NCBI GenBank assembly: GCA_022829145.1
Contig: CM040745.1
Span: forward strand, 30,463,406 to 30,527,405
Direction of reading: 5' to 3'
From: Albula goreensis
Taxonomy: Eukaryota; Chordata; Actinopteri; Albuliformes; Albulidae
Length of the DNA stretch: 64,000 nt
How positions within the stretch are numbered: the stretch's first letter is position 1; each line of letters opens with the position of its first letter. This document shows positions 13,001-22,123 of the stretch, one piece after another. The notes beneath the pieces are model-generated. The model was not told the origin of the DNA, searched no databases, and was given only the letters and a program-made list of their open reading frames with translations. Both the position numbers and the translations under genes were made by a program.

Positions 13001-16000
13001 GTGTTAGTCTATTTGCTTATTTCAGTCTGCATCCTGAACTGTAATTCCCAATATATTGACAGTCTCCCAGGACAGGAGTGAATGCCTGCTTGTTATGCTT
13101 AAAGTACAGAAATTGTGCAGGGGACCGTTCGCCTCCTAGTGGCCTGGAAGTGTTACTGTCATGAGGGATCTATAATTCCTGAATGTTGTTTACTTATTCA
13201 GCTCTGCAAATAAAATTGGTCAAGCGATGGTTGAGATGTTACCCTACATTGCTTTTGGTAGCTCATTTCAGGACTTGTACCAGGTCAGGTCTGGAAGACC
13301 ATGGTGTTTACAGGTGCTTGTGGTTTCCTTTCAATCAGCAGCCAGTTCAGGTCTTAGAAACAAGGTATGTTGACTCTTTATCCCATCAACAGCTGAAATG
13401 AATTCTTTTACAGACCAAAAATGAGCAGAAACCACTTCAAGACTGCAGTGAGACATCTCTGGTCCTCAGCTGTTCTGATCAGAGGTCATATTAAGCTATG
13501 CACCTGGGACTGACCCAAACCACTGTACCCGATACAGCAACCGACCCACAGAGAGAGGGACTTCCCGTACATCAGGGCCATGCATTATTTTTACATGCGA
13601 AACTCTGTATCGAGAAAAGAGATTACAGCACCAGGCTTTGCACCAAGAAAAGTGCCGTAACCAGTGAGCTGGAACTAAGTCTTTTCCGCTCCAGAACTCG
13701 CGTGCTGGACCCCAGGGTGCTCTAAGACAGACTCCTTTATACAGCTCCAACAGATTACATAAAAAAACAGCCGCTATGGCTTAGCTGGTACATCCTGGTG
13801 ATTTGATAATCTCACCTGCTACGGTTTTGAAAGCTGCCCACCAAAAAGAAAAACAAACAAAAAAGTCCTAGCTTAAAGGAAACAGTTTCCTACTGTTTAT
13901 TTTCTTATTTTGCAAAATATCTTGACTCAGCAATGACCTTTTTCCAGCATTTGTGTTCAGATTTGAGTCATTCAAATTGAAAGGCACAAAAGTGACCAAT
14001 AAAAACCAAATGCCATCATCTTTGACATTGAGTCAATCGGCGGCTGTAAGAGCAGTTACAACCATATCCATAACAACGTATCTTTTAAATATCTTGTTTT
14101 CAAGCTGACTAAAGAGGTAAATTACCCGTCTACTGGAGAAAGAGGACTTCCTTAATACCACAGTGTCACCACAGATTGCACCCCTCATCATTACTGCACT
14201 CAATTAAGGTTAGATGAATCACCACCAGAGGTACTACAGAGAGTAGTCTGATTACCTACCATGCTGTATACATGCACCGTTTAGTGAAAAGTTGCTGCAA
14301 TTAAAGGAGTAGAGGAAGAGGGAAAAGTGGAGGAATACAAGAGTACTACTGCGCATGATCTGCCGTGACAAAGGGCAGTCTGTGGTCGGCTTGGCTCATC
14401 AACCAGTTTGCAATGAAAACAAGATAATTTATGGGCTTATATCATTATTTATGTGGTTGTAACTGCACATGCAAATTCCGAATGAGTCACCGGCGATGGC
14501 ATTTGTTTTAATTACGCTCTTGATAATTCAGAAAGATTTTAATGTAAAAAGGTTTAACAGTAATTGGATAACTTGGAATGAGACCCATTTAGTAAATCTG
14601 GATATGGCTGCCGCAGAGAGGGGCCATAGTTAGCTAAAAGGAAATCTCTTGAGGTTAGAAAATAAGAGGGTGATCTTCATCATTAGGGTGAACGCTGCCT
14701 TTGAAACAAATGGAGAATGTGGTCCCTTGTATTACAGGCATTAAAGATTAGAAGTTGAAGTCGCTGTGCGTTCACACATACATATGCAGAGACACACACA
14801 CACATGAAAACAATGCGGTAACATGATTGTGAAGGTGGGGAGAGGGTACAGTGGTTAACTGACCGGTTTGATATAACGCTTTAAGGGCTGCGATGTCAGA
14901 CAGGTCCTCTGCTCTTGCTCTGCATAGCCAGCGGTTGTAGCTGCAGGAACAAGAAAAACACTCATGTGACCCTTTCAGTGTATCTACAACCATTATCACT
15001 TTGGACAGAACACAGGTTACTGGTGATGTCAGTGTAGTGTATGTTTGGAGAGGTGACGTGGTTGTAGGGGAGGTGTGAATGAGAGAGGGAGGCATAGGAA
15101 AAAAGAGAGAGGAGTGCAGGGGACATATGGAGGTAGTGTGGGAGTGGAAGTTCGGTGGAGCAGGCATGCGGGCGCCGTGGCAGTCTCACTTTCTCTGGTG
15201 CTGTTTCTGCAGTGATGCCTCAGACAGCTGGCCCTGCAGGATAAGCCTGCGCTGTTTGTCCACGTCCCCCTCCATCCGGGCAAAAGCGTGTGTGCCCACC
15301 TGCCCCAGGTCTGAGTCCAGGGAGTCATCCTCAGAGTCCTCTGAATTAACACACACACATATATTATACATACATACATGCATACATACAGCACATATTT
15401 AAACTTGAAGTGGAGCCATGTGTCCCATGGAAACAGAAATAGGTATCTTTAATCAGTGGAGATGCAGGTTTGTAGCTTTAATCTGATACAGGGCCATTCC
15501 ACAGCACTCCCACCTCACCCACCAGTTTCCTGAAGGGGGGAGCCAAGGCACTATGGGACGTTTCCACAGGGATTTCTCTGATCCCTCTGACAGCGTCAAA
15601 CTCCTCCACCTGACAAACAAGGGGTGCTTTGCTAATAAATCTATAGTCACTTACTGCTCCTGACAAATCACAGGCACTTGGGGAGGGCGCACAAAATGCT
15701 AAACTACCCCAGCCAACCACATTCATCTCCAGAAATATAATGGAACATATCAGATCGCATAAAGCATAGACCAAAAAAGCCAAAAAAAGAGCTGTCCAGG
15801 TTCTTGCTTTCTTTCTTGAGATTCTTGCTTTCTTGTTCCAGAACACGAGGTGGCCGGAAAGGAAATCAAAGGCCGAAGAATCCCTCTGTTTATTCTCTAA
15901 GCTCTTTCATCTGCCTTGGCTAATGTGAAGAGGGACATTGTTTTATTGCTGACTTTTTCAGCTTATTTTATTTGGATCGCTGCTCACTCTTACTTTCTCT

Positions 16001-19000
16001 ACTCCAGATGGACAGCAGATTCAGGGAATAAATGCATGCTGGTGATGGCCATTGACAGACACATACAGTGGCCCTCTGGCCCTGTTATTTTTCCCTGTTC
16101 AGTGTTAGAGAAGGTGCCCACACCAACTCACAGCCCCTTACACACCTCTCACAGCTCAGTGGAAGTGATGAAATCTTTAGAAAACATGGGCTTATAAAGG
16201 ATTAGTGAAGTATGTACGAATGTTCATCTATTCTGTGGCAAGATCACTCCATCAGATCTACTTATTCACATAAACTTCTGATATGCAATTATGCACTGTG
16301 CTAAATCTGAGTGCGCATGCAGTTTGACAAAGAAGGACTCACTGTTGATGCTACAATGATGACCTCCTTCAACATACAGAAAAATAATAACCCTATAACA
16401 AAAACAAAATTCATCCAATTTTCCCTTCAATAATTCAATGAGCCATAACTGCTCTCAGAACTCTTGTATTCAAGGCCCTCTGCTCGAGTGGAATGGAACC
16501 ATGTGACTACACTTCTTCACGCAATGCTCGTTGGCGAGCTAACTCATTTAGAGCAGCACAGTGGTGTCTCACACCTACAGACAAAGGAGCCTTTGTGACT
16601 CCAGTCTGATGTCCTTTCAAGAAAAGCTCTTGAAGGACTCAGAACTTGGGTGGCGCACAGATTGATGGCAGTCAACAATAAGATGATGCGATGAAAAGGA
16701 TGAGCGTCCATAACCATTTTCATATGTGAACTCCAGAAAATGTACAGAGAATCAGGTCCAGACATTTTCCGGAGTTGCCCTTTCACACATGTAGCACAGA
16801 ACCAGAGATTTTCCATGTCAGATGCATTCGCACCTACTGGAAATAATACGTTTGGTTTAGGCGAGGGGTGGCGCCTGGGTAGAGCGTGCAGGAGGCAAGA
16901 CATGACACAAAAAGTATGCTGTGAATATCACAGAGCTTTGTTTACAGCACATCGATGGTAGCGGACAAGGCTACCGACTCATCTGTAATGATGACTGTTT
17001 TTGCATTGATAACAACACTACCTGTATTTGGACGTATCCACAATGTGAACGAAAGAGTGGAAAGCAATATACAGGCAAGCAGAATAGAGTATGACGCAGC
17101 TACCTTTGGATGCGTGTATTCTTTCGGTTTTTCGCCAGTCTTATGATAGAAAAGTCATCAACACGCCCACTCGCTCACTGTGAATTCTCTGGAAAATTAC
17201 CTGCTGTATCACATCATTCACATAACTTGTATTGACATCACAAGAGGGTGGAGCTACCATACGCTACCACTACATGACTGAGTTGAAACAATCAATGTAA
17301 AACATTTCAATTGATTTAAATAAGCCAGTGATTGACAGCTAAATCAATACTGGGGTTTGTGAGACCTCATTTTACCATTTCAAGTAAGGAGTACCCCCAA
17401 GTTGCATTATAGTGTGTAACATCCAGGTTTTAGCAAGACACATACTAGTGTCCCTAGCTGAACCTGCCTACTGGTGGCTAAAGAACAGCGCTAATGTGCT
17501 TGAACTACAACCTGGAATCGGTTAAACTGCAAAATGAGAGTGCTATTATATCCCTGCAGTGGAGTGGCCTGGCCTGACCTTCCAGGCTGCCTGGCTTTTC
17601 CGTGATTCGGATCTGTCGCTCAGGGACCACGGGCTCGCCCTCAGAGTTTCCGATATCCGGAGGGAGAAGGGGAAGACTGGCACGCTCCTCTTCCTCTGAC
17701 CGTGGGTAATAGAGGGGCAGCAACTTCCTGTACACGGACTGAGGGGGACATGGTGTCAATGTCAATAACTGTGATGCTGTTCAGAAACATTATTTCACAC
17801 CAGGTTCATATCCCGACAGATATTTGATATATTTGATCAAAAACATTACCCAAGTTTGAATTTTTGGAAGCATCCAACAACATGTTGTTCAGTTTATATT
17901 AAAATTTATTGATAAAATTTGTCCATACAGCTAGTTTGTTTTAAGACAGCAAATTCTTGACTCCTTATTGTGACCTAAAGCCAAAACAGAACCTGAAAGG
18001 AGCAGCAAAAAGCAAAATATGTGAAAGTGCTGAAATCTGACTCACCTCCTCCATCTCTGTTACAACAAACACCACAGTTTCTACACTCTCGCCATGGTTC
18101 TCCAGAAACCTGCGTACTGTTCCTGTGAAGAGAGAAGAGGGCAGTGCAGTCAGGCAAACAAACACCCAGTAAATCCACTTTGATATCTGTCATCAGCAGC
18201 AACACCAATATGAATGAACCCCTATTCCTGATTTCCAAACCACCACTAAGTGCTACATGAAATGAGAGCTCCCATTATGGCCCAGCATGCAATGTTATAA
18301 GCAGGTAATCAAGCAAAATGTTTTGTTGTCATCTTGCACAACATGTTTTGCATGTTCCTGACTGTAGATCATCAAGGCTATGTTTCTTTTGAACTAGCTC
18401 TTAAATCAGCTCATAAATAAACAAAGATCATATCTGTGCGCATTGCAGAAATAAGATCTGGCACCGGTGGAGCCCAGAGCTTCACTGCTATGCTAAGAAT
18501 CCTTTGGCCCCGGTGTTTAAGAAGTGACTTCATGCCATATCTGCCTAGGCAGTGTTTCCAACATTAAACTATATATAGTCAACTATTATTTACATATGGT
18601 ACTCAAATTCATCAGGACAATTTAAGACTTCAGCATTGTTCCTGTGCCATGTTTGTCTAGCTTCCCTTTGGAGCAAGGCCAGCGATTTTTTTGAAGTGAT
18701 CATTAAGCGATAGTTTGATGAAGTGATGGTAGATAATAACACACCTATTTCTGACCTGGCTGTGGTTACTTGTTCTGAGCACCAGCATTCTACCAGGTAT
18801 GCCATTTATTGATAATTGACCGAAAAGTTATGTAACCATCTTGGCCAAAATAATTTGTGTATTTCTTATTGCAGATGGTCAATACATTTAACTTCAGCTT
18901 GGAGCATGTCCACTGATAGTGGGCACTCCTCTGAAGGTGCCTTCCAAAAAGGATATCTCAGAAGATACTTCACAAAAATAAATTACAATGCTATACAGTT

Positions 19001-22000
19001 AGTGCATGCTTAAAAATAAGATTTTTAACTTTTAGCAATGCACAAAATAGTAGATCATTCTTTTCATGCACCCTCCTCTCTCATTAGGGGAACAAAAGAC
19101 CCCAGACAGATAACGTTCCAAGATCTGCTGAATGATATTTAATGGGGCAGGCATGAAAACATAGAACAACAATGTGCTCTGCATTCATGTGGATTAACTG
19201 AAAGGGGTACCATTTATGGTTCATTTTTGATTATCATGTATGGGTCACTTTATCATCCATTCTTATTTCTGTACTAATCTGAGCAAACAGAGGAGTTGGT
19301 GCAAGCTCATACAGACATTGTTTTATAACTCATTAACCAGCCATCAGGAAAGCATTTAACTCATTTAACTGAGCTAATGTGAATCTCATTAATCCATTCA
19401 ATTCACGACGTGGGGTTCATGATACGCTTCAGCTATGATTCGATATGATTAAAAATGCTGTATAACAAAAAAATATAATTAATATAATTGTGCAACATGT
19501 CATTACTTCTGAGCAACAAACCTTTTTTGCAGTGTTTTTCTTGGAATAAGGAATACATTAATGATCAATCTAAGGATGTAGTGCCTTTTACACTGTGCAA
19601 ATAAGACAGTTATTTGTTAGAATTAGTTATTTAATAGCAGTTTAGACTAAATAAAATATAACAACTGACCAACAATTAAAATAATTGGTCCTGGTAAAAA
19701 AGGAGGGTGCTTTAAAATGTGTTTAAAAGTTCTGCTGAACATGTTTTCAACTTGGAGGTACCCTCGGTGTTTGGTTTTCAGTGGGACCCATTTTGAAAAT
19801 CCTGCCTTGAGAGGATATGTTGATGCAAAAGGGTAATTTCTTGGCAGAATCTGACAGCTGAGGGTACAAATTCATTACTGATACCCAGAATGAGCTGTAC
19901 ATCTGTTCATTTATCCAGTCATTCATTCATTCACTCATGTGAGCACATGTTCACTGGGGGCTTGGGTCTGGGGTCTTACTCAGTGCTATGTGAGTGGCAT
20001 CCTCCAGTGGGTATCCTCTCTTGGCCGTGCTGATCACGCAAAACGCCACTGACGCCATGGCCTGCTCCCTAGCGCGCGACAGACAGACAACACTCCCTCA
20101 GAACTCATACCCTTACCATTTCAAAGCAGCGAACACACACTCTCAGGGAAAGTGGTGTGATGTGGGCACAATGATTTTATCACACTGTAAACTAATCTGC
20201 CCAAGGAATTCCAGTTAACACTGTACCTTTGATGTTCCCACAGCACCTATATACATAGGCTAGTTGTATCTTACTTCGCAATTAACATATTATTCAATAC
20301 AAAAGTAGCAGAATGCAGCAGAATATCATGTGAACAGAATTAAAAGCAATATGTAACATACTGCAGCATACTGTGGTATAATGTATAATGAATGGCTGTG
20401 ACTGTACGTGATGTACGTGACTGTGACAGTATAACAGCTGTGACTTACTTGGCGAGCTGCATGACATTTCTATAGCAGCTGTATAGGGAGCTCTCTGCAG
20501 CTGTCCTGTACTTTGCCTTGTACTTCGGTCCCACAGTGTGAATGATGAACCGAGCCGCCAGGTTGAAGCCCTTGGTCATCTTTGCCTCACCCGTTCGACA
20601 GCCTTAGGAGGGGTCAGAATGAGCCAGAATTTCTGTACTACTGTGATGCATCACTCAACAGGTTTACAATTCTGTTCACAATGAAAATGGCAGAATTTGT
20701 AAGCTCCACTAGACAGAGAATGAATGGACTTCTCCTTCATGTATGCTATGCTGTCCATTTTTACAAGTCCGGGGTACAACATGAATTTGGTTGTCAGCAC
20801 TTACTTCATGTTTTCTTATCTCAAAGACTGTTCTTATTCAATTTTTGTTCTTTATACTCCAGTTCCATGTGCAAATCCATTGAAATTACTTTTGGTCATG
20901 TATCTGAAATGTGCTTAAAAGAAAGCAATGTGGATAGCTGATCTGACTCCTAAATCCCTTACTCCGTGGGTAAACCATGTTGTCAGATCAGTCTTGGAGT
21001 TATAGCACGAAAGTGTTGGAGTGAGGAGTGACGCTGACTGAGCTGATCATAGATCAGTGCTACCTTTCAGCTTGAGCAGTTCGTCTCTGAGCTCAGGCCC
21101 GGCGTGCCTGTGGATGCTCTCAGAGACGGGGTTCTTGTCTGACAGCGTCTCATTACTGGTGTTGACGATCGCCGTGCAGTTCAACAGGGCCACATCTCCA
21201 TTGCTGTGAGGTGGAGAAAAACAGATTGTGCCAGATTATGTTAATGTGTAATAGAGAGGAGCTCCATTTTAATGTGTTGTAGTGTTTTCTGCTTGTCTCA
21301 AATTTGTATAATTTACCCTTCTACACAAATGTAAAACTGTTTAAATTTGCAAATATTAAAGTTAAAAATGTGTGCTTTCCCTCACAATGCAGGCTGAATT
21401 GCAGCATATTACAAGCAGTGAAAACTTCCCTTTTGTAAGTACTGTTCACGTCAATCAGTCACATGCCTCTGAGTTCAACAAGTGCAACATGAGTCAGGTG
21501 CATGGTCCAAGCTATACTTCTTTTTAAGCCAGTGGCATTAGGTTTGTAAAGAATAGCTGTCAGCTGGATTAGAGCTTTTAGCTTTTCTGGAGTAGATTCA
21601 AGGTTTAGTTTTACTGCTAACTCTGCGATATTACAAAGATAAAACTGAACACTTTCCCTTTAATTTGGACAGGAATTCAAAGAGAACTTTGAGCCCCTGG
21701 CCGAGAGTGCCTGCATATACCATCACGGCTGCAGTCAGGCCAAACTCTGGCATGTCATGTGCTGTGAAGATCTCTACAAAGAAGATTTATGCCTGTGAGG
21801 GGGGAGGAGGGAGGGAATACAGTGGTACTAGGAACTACTCAAATCAGAAGAGGAAAAAACATGTAGAAAAAAAGGCCTTACAGCTCAAGCAACTGAAAGA
21901 GAGAGATTGTGAAACTCAGGCACACTTACAAAAGGACAATCTTCCTGTTGATGTCCTCCCTGAAGGGGAAGGGTGAGGATATCGCCCCCTGCAGGCTGTT

Positions 22001-22123
22001 CAGGCCATCGCTCTGGTTGTTGTTTTTGTTGCCGGGGTGCCCCTCCCCCTCCTCGTGAGGTTGGTCCCAACTGGGCAACGTGAGGACATCCACAAACTGC
22101 GAGCGTGCACCCAGGGGATCCAT
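6932..22123 (-). CDS. gdap2: GDAP2, ganglioside-induced differentiation-associated protein 2 (12 coding exons, last exon unresolved)
   Basis: Spliced minus-strand gene. Coding segments in transcript order: 22123-21930, 21203-21064, 20602-20449, 20068-19980, 18122-18046, 17738-17579, 15340-15190, 14940-14864, 11469-11393, 9816-9677, 7320-7266, 7075-6932. Every junction is GT-AG, and the sum, 1458 nt, reads open for 486 codons. The protein begins MDPLGARSQFVDV, like vertebrate GDAP2. It has an N-terminal macro domain (about residues 44-225), an acidic linker (about 265-290) and a C-terminal CRAL-TRIO/Sec14 lipid-binding domain (about 335-482). Human GDAP2 is about 500 residues, so only a short C-terminal exon is missing. 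Family knowledge: in humans, loss of function causes a recessive cerebellar ataxia, and the macro domain lacks the usual ADP-ribose loop. The gene is head-to-head with WDR3, as in human. Identity is very secure; the terminal exon is not. Confidence 0.95.
7266..7320 (-). CDS. gdap2: GDAP2 coding exon 11, CRAL-TRIO
   Basis: Small exon. Acceptor TCCGTAG|GTTTAA, donor TCCAAG|GTAAAC. Encodes FKKNLRAFYFVHPTFRSK, the YFVHPTF strand typical of Sec14/CRAL-TRIO and BCH-like domains. Confidence 0.93.
7500..7660. repeat. Three diverged tandem copies, about 48-bp period
   Basis: Segments resembling CAGTAGACAACACAGGGAAG recur three times, each followed by GGCTCA or GACTAAGG-like sequence. Copies are heavily diverged; seen by eye only. 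Confidence 0.35.
7690..7815 (+). mobile_element. tRNA-derived SINE, truncated and decayed
   Basis: A B-box-like GGCTCAAACCCC at 7720-7731 is followed by TGGGGTACAATCATTGCAAAG and the tail CAGTGAAGTATCCAGCTGCA with TAATGGATAA. The same order of blocks occurs in the copy at 51600-51770 and in common fish SINEs (GTACCC...CAGTAAATATCCAGCTGTATAAATGGATA). Confidence 0.6.
9677..9816 (-). CDS. gdap2: GDAP2 coding exon 10, CRAL-TRIO core
   Basis: Acceptor CTCCCACAG|GCACTC, donor TCTAA|GTAAGT. Encodes ALLYFIHVMDHIAVKEYVMV then YFHTLTGEHNHLDSDFLKK, the central strands and helices of the lipid-binding domain. Confidence 0.94.
9817..11392. other. GDAP2 intron between coding exons 9 and 10
   Basis: Contains a repeat with inverted ends (10717-11118). 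Otherwise AT-rich intronic sequence with no recognisable exon. Confidence 0.65.
10717..11118. mobile_element. Non-autonomous MITE-like repeat with TTAAAGGG inverted ends
   Basis: Left end TTAAAGGGATAC at 10717-10728 and right end GTGTCCCTTTAA at 11107-11118 form an inverted pair matching at 11 of 12 positions, about 400 bp apart. No coding capacity. A sequence ending CACTTTCCCTTTAA near 21648-21663 may be a relative. Confidence 0.5.
11393..11469 (-). CDS. gdap2: GDAP2 coding exon 9, start of CRAL-TRIO domain
   Basis: Acceptor GTCCACAG|GGGTAG, donor GAAAAG|GTAAGG. Encodes VDICGRTVMVLVGRNIPVTL then IDMEK, the first strand of the Sec14-like fold. It ends in phase 0. Confidence 0.94.
11470..14863. 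other. Largest GDAP2 intron (coding exons 8-9)
   Basis: 3.4 kb, mostly AT-rich without repeats I can name. The part from 14460 to 14740 is unusually non-repetitive and homeobox-site-rich; see findings. A CTCF-like motif lies at 13130-13142. No exon was recognised. Confidence 0.65.
13130..13142 (-). promoter_or_regulatory. CTCF-like motif
   Basis: The minus strand reads CCACTAGGAGGCG, which fits the CTCF core pattern CCNCNNGGNGGC. Motif match only. Confidence 0.35.
14864..14940 (-). CDS. gdap2: GDAP2 coding exon 8, linker to CRAL-TRIO
   Basis: Acceptor TTCCTGCAG|CTACAA, donor ACCG|GTCAGT. Encodes YNRWLCRARAEDLSDIAALK then ALYQTG, very close to human GDAP2. Confidence 0.94.
15190..15340 (-). 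CDS. gdap2: GDAP2 coding exon 7, acidic linker
   Basis: Acceptor TAATTCAG|AGGACT, donor AGAAA|GTGAGA. Encodes an acidic run (EDSEDDSLDSD) followed by GTHAFARMEGDVDKQRRLIL and QGQLSEASLQKQHQR. The HAFARMEGD block is a GDAP2 hallmark. Confidence 0.94.
15341..17578. other. GDAP2 intron between coding exons 6 and 7
   Basis: Contains an exon-like open frame at about 15484-15619 (minus strand; see findings) whose phase does not fit GDAP2. The rest is ordinary intronic sequence. Confidence 0.6.
17579..17738 (-). CDS. gdap2: GDAP2 coding exon 6, end of macro domain and linker
   Basis: Acceptor CCCCTCAG|TCCGTG, donor GGAAG|GTCAGG. Encodes SVYRKLLPLYYPRSEEEE, then PPDIGNSEGEPVVPERQIRI and TEKPG. The GNSEGEPVVPERQIRI stretch is a GDAP2 signature. 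Confidence 0.94.
18046..18122 (-). CDS. gdap2: GDAP2 coding exon 5, macro domain
   Basis: Acceptor CTTCACAG|GAACAG, donor GAGGAG|GTGAGT. Encodes TVRRFLENHGESVETVVFVV then TEMEE, the last alpha helix and beta strand of the macro fold. It returns the reading frame to phase 0. Confidence 0.93.
18123..19979. other. GDAP2 intron between coding exons 4 and 5
   Basis: AT-rich, 1.9 kb. I see no repeat family, exon or RNA gene in it. Confidence 0.6.
19980..20068 (-). CDS. gdap2: GDAP2 coding exon 4, macro domain
   Basis: Acceptor GCGCTAG|GGAGCAG, donor CACTGA|GTAAGA. Encodes EQAMASVAFCVISTAKRGYP and then LEDATHIAL, matching the GDAP2 macro domain. The acceptor has a weak pyrimidine tract interrupted by a GC-rich run, but phase and homology fix it. 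Confidence 0.92.
20449..20602 (-). CDS. gdap2: GDAP2 coding exon 3, macro domain core
   Basis: Acceptor CCTAAG|GCTGTC, donor GCCAA|GTAAGTC. Encodes CRTGEAKMTKGFNLAARFII and HTVGPKYKAKYRTAAESSLY, the most conserved macro-domain block (the IIHTVGP strand). Confidence 0.94.
21064..21203 (-). CDS. gdap2: GDAP2 coding exon 2, macro domain N-terminal part
   Basis: Acceptor CTCACAG|CAATGG and donor AAAG|GTAGCA. Encodes NGDVALLNCTAIVNTSNE and then DKNPVSESI, the first beta strands of the macro domain. The usual glycine-rich GGGVD loop of ADP-ribose-binding macro domains is absent, as in other GDAP2 proteins. Confidence 0.93.
21204..21929. other. GDAP2 intron 5' of coding exon 2
   Basis: Seven hundred bases with a possible repeat fragment at 21480-21663 ending in CACTTTCCCTTTAA. 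The neighbouring introns 20069-20448 and 20603-21063 show nothing notable apart from a doubled TGTACGTGA at 20404-20420. Confidence 0.5.
21930..22123 (-). CDS. gdap2: GDAP2 coding exon 1 (start codon)
   Basis: Starts at the ATG at 22123 (MDPLGARSQFVDVLTLPSW), which matches the conserved vertebrate GDAP2 N-terminus. It ends at donor TTTT|GTAAGTG and leaves two bases for the next codon (Phe with exon 2). The stretch just upstream of the ATG is 5' UTR, probably in the same exon after an acceptor within about 100 bases. Encodes residues 1-64. Confidence 0.93.

Noticed and set aside
13771-13840. tRNA-like segment with A-box-like TGGCTTAGCTGG
   Set aside because: No acceptable B box and no cloverleaf could be drawn.
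16858-16890. Possible SINE head GGTGGCGCCTGGGTAGAGCG
   Set aside because: No matching B box or SINE body follows.
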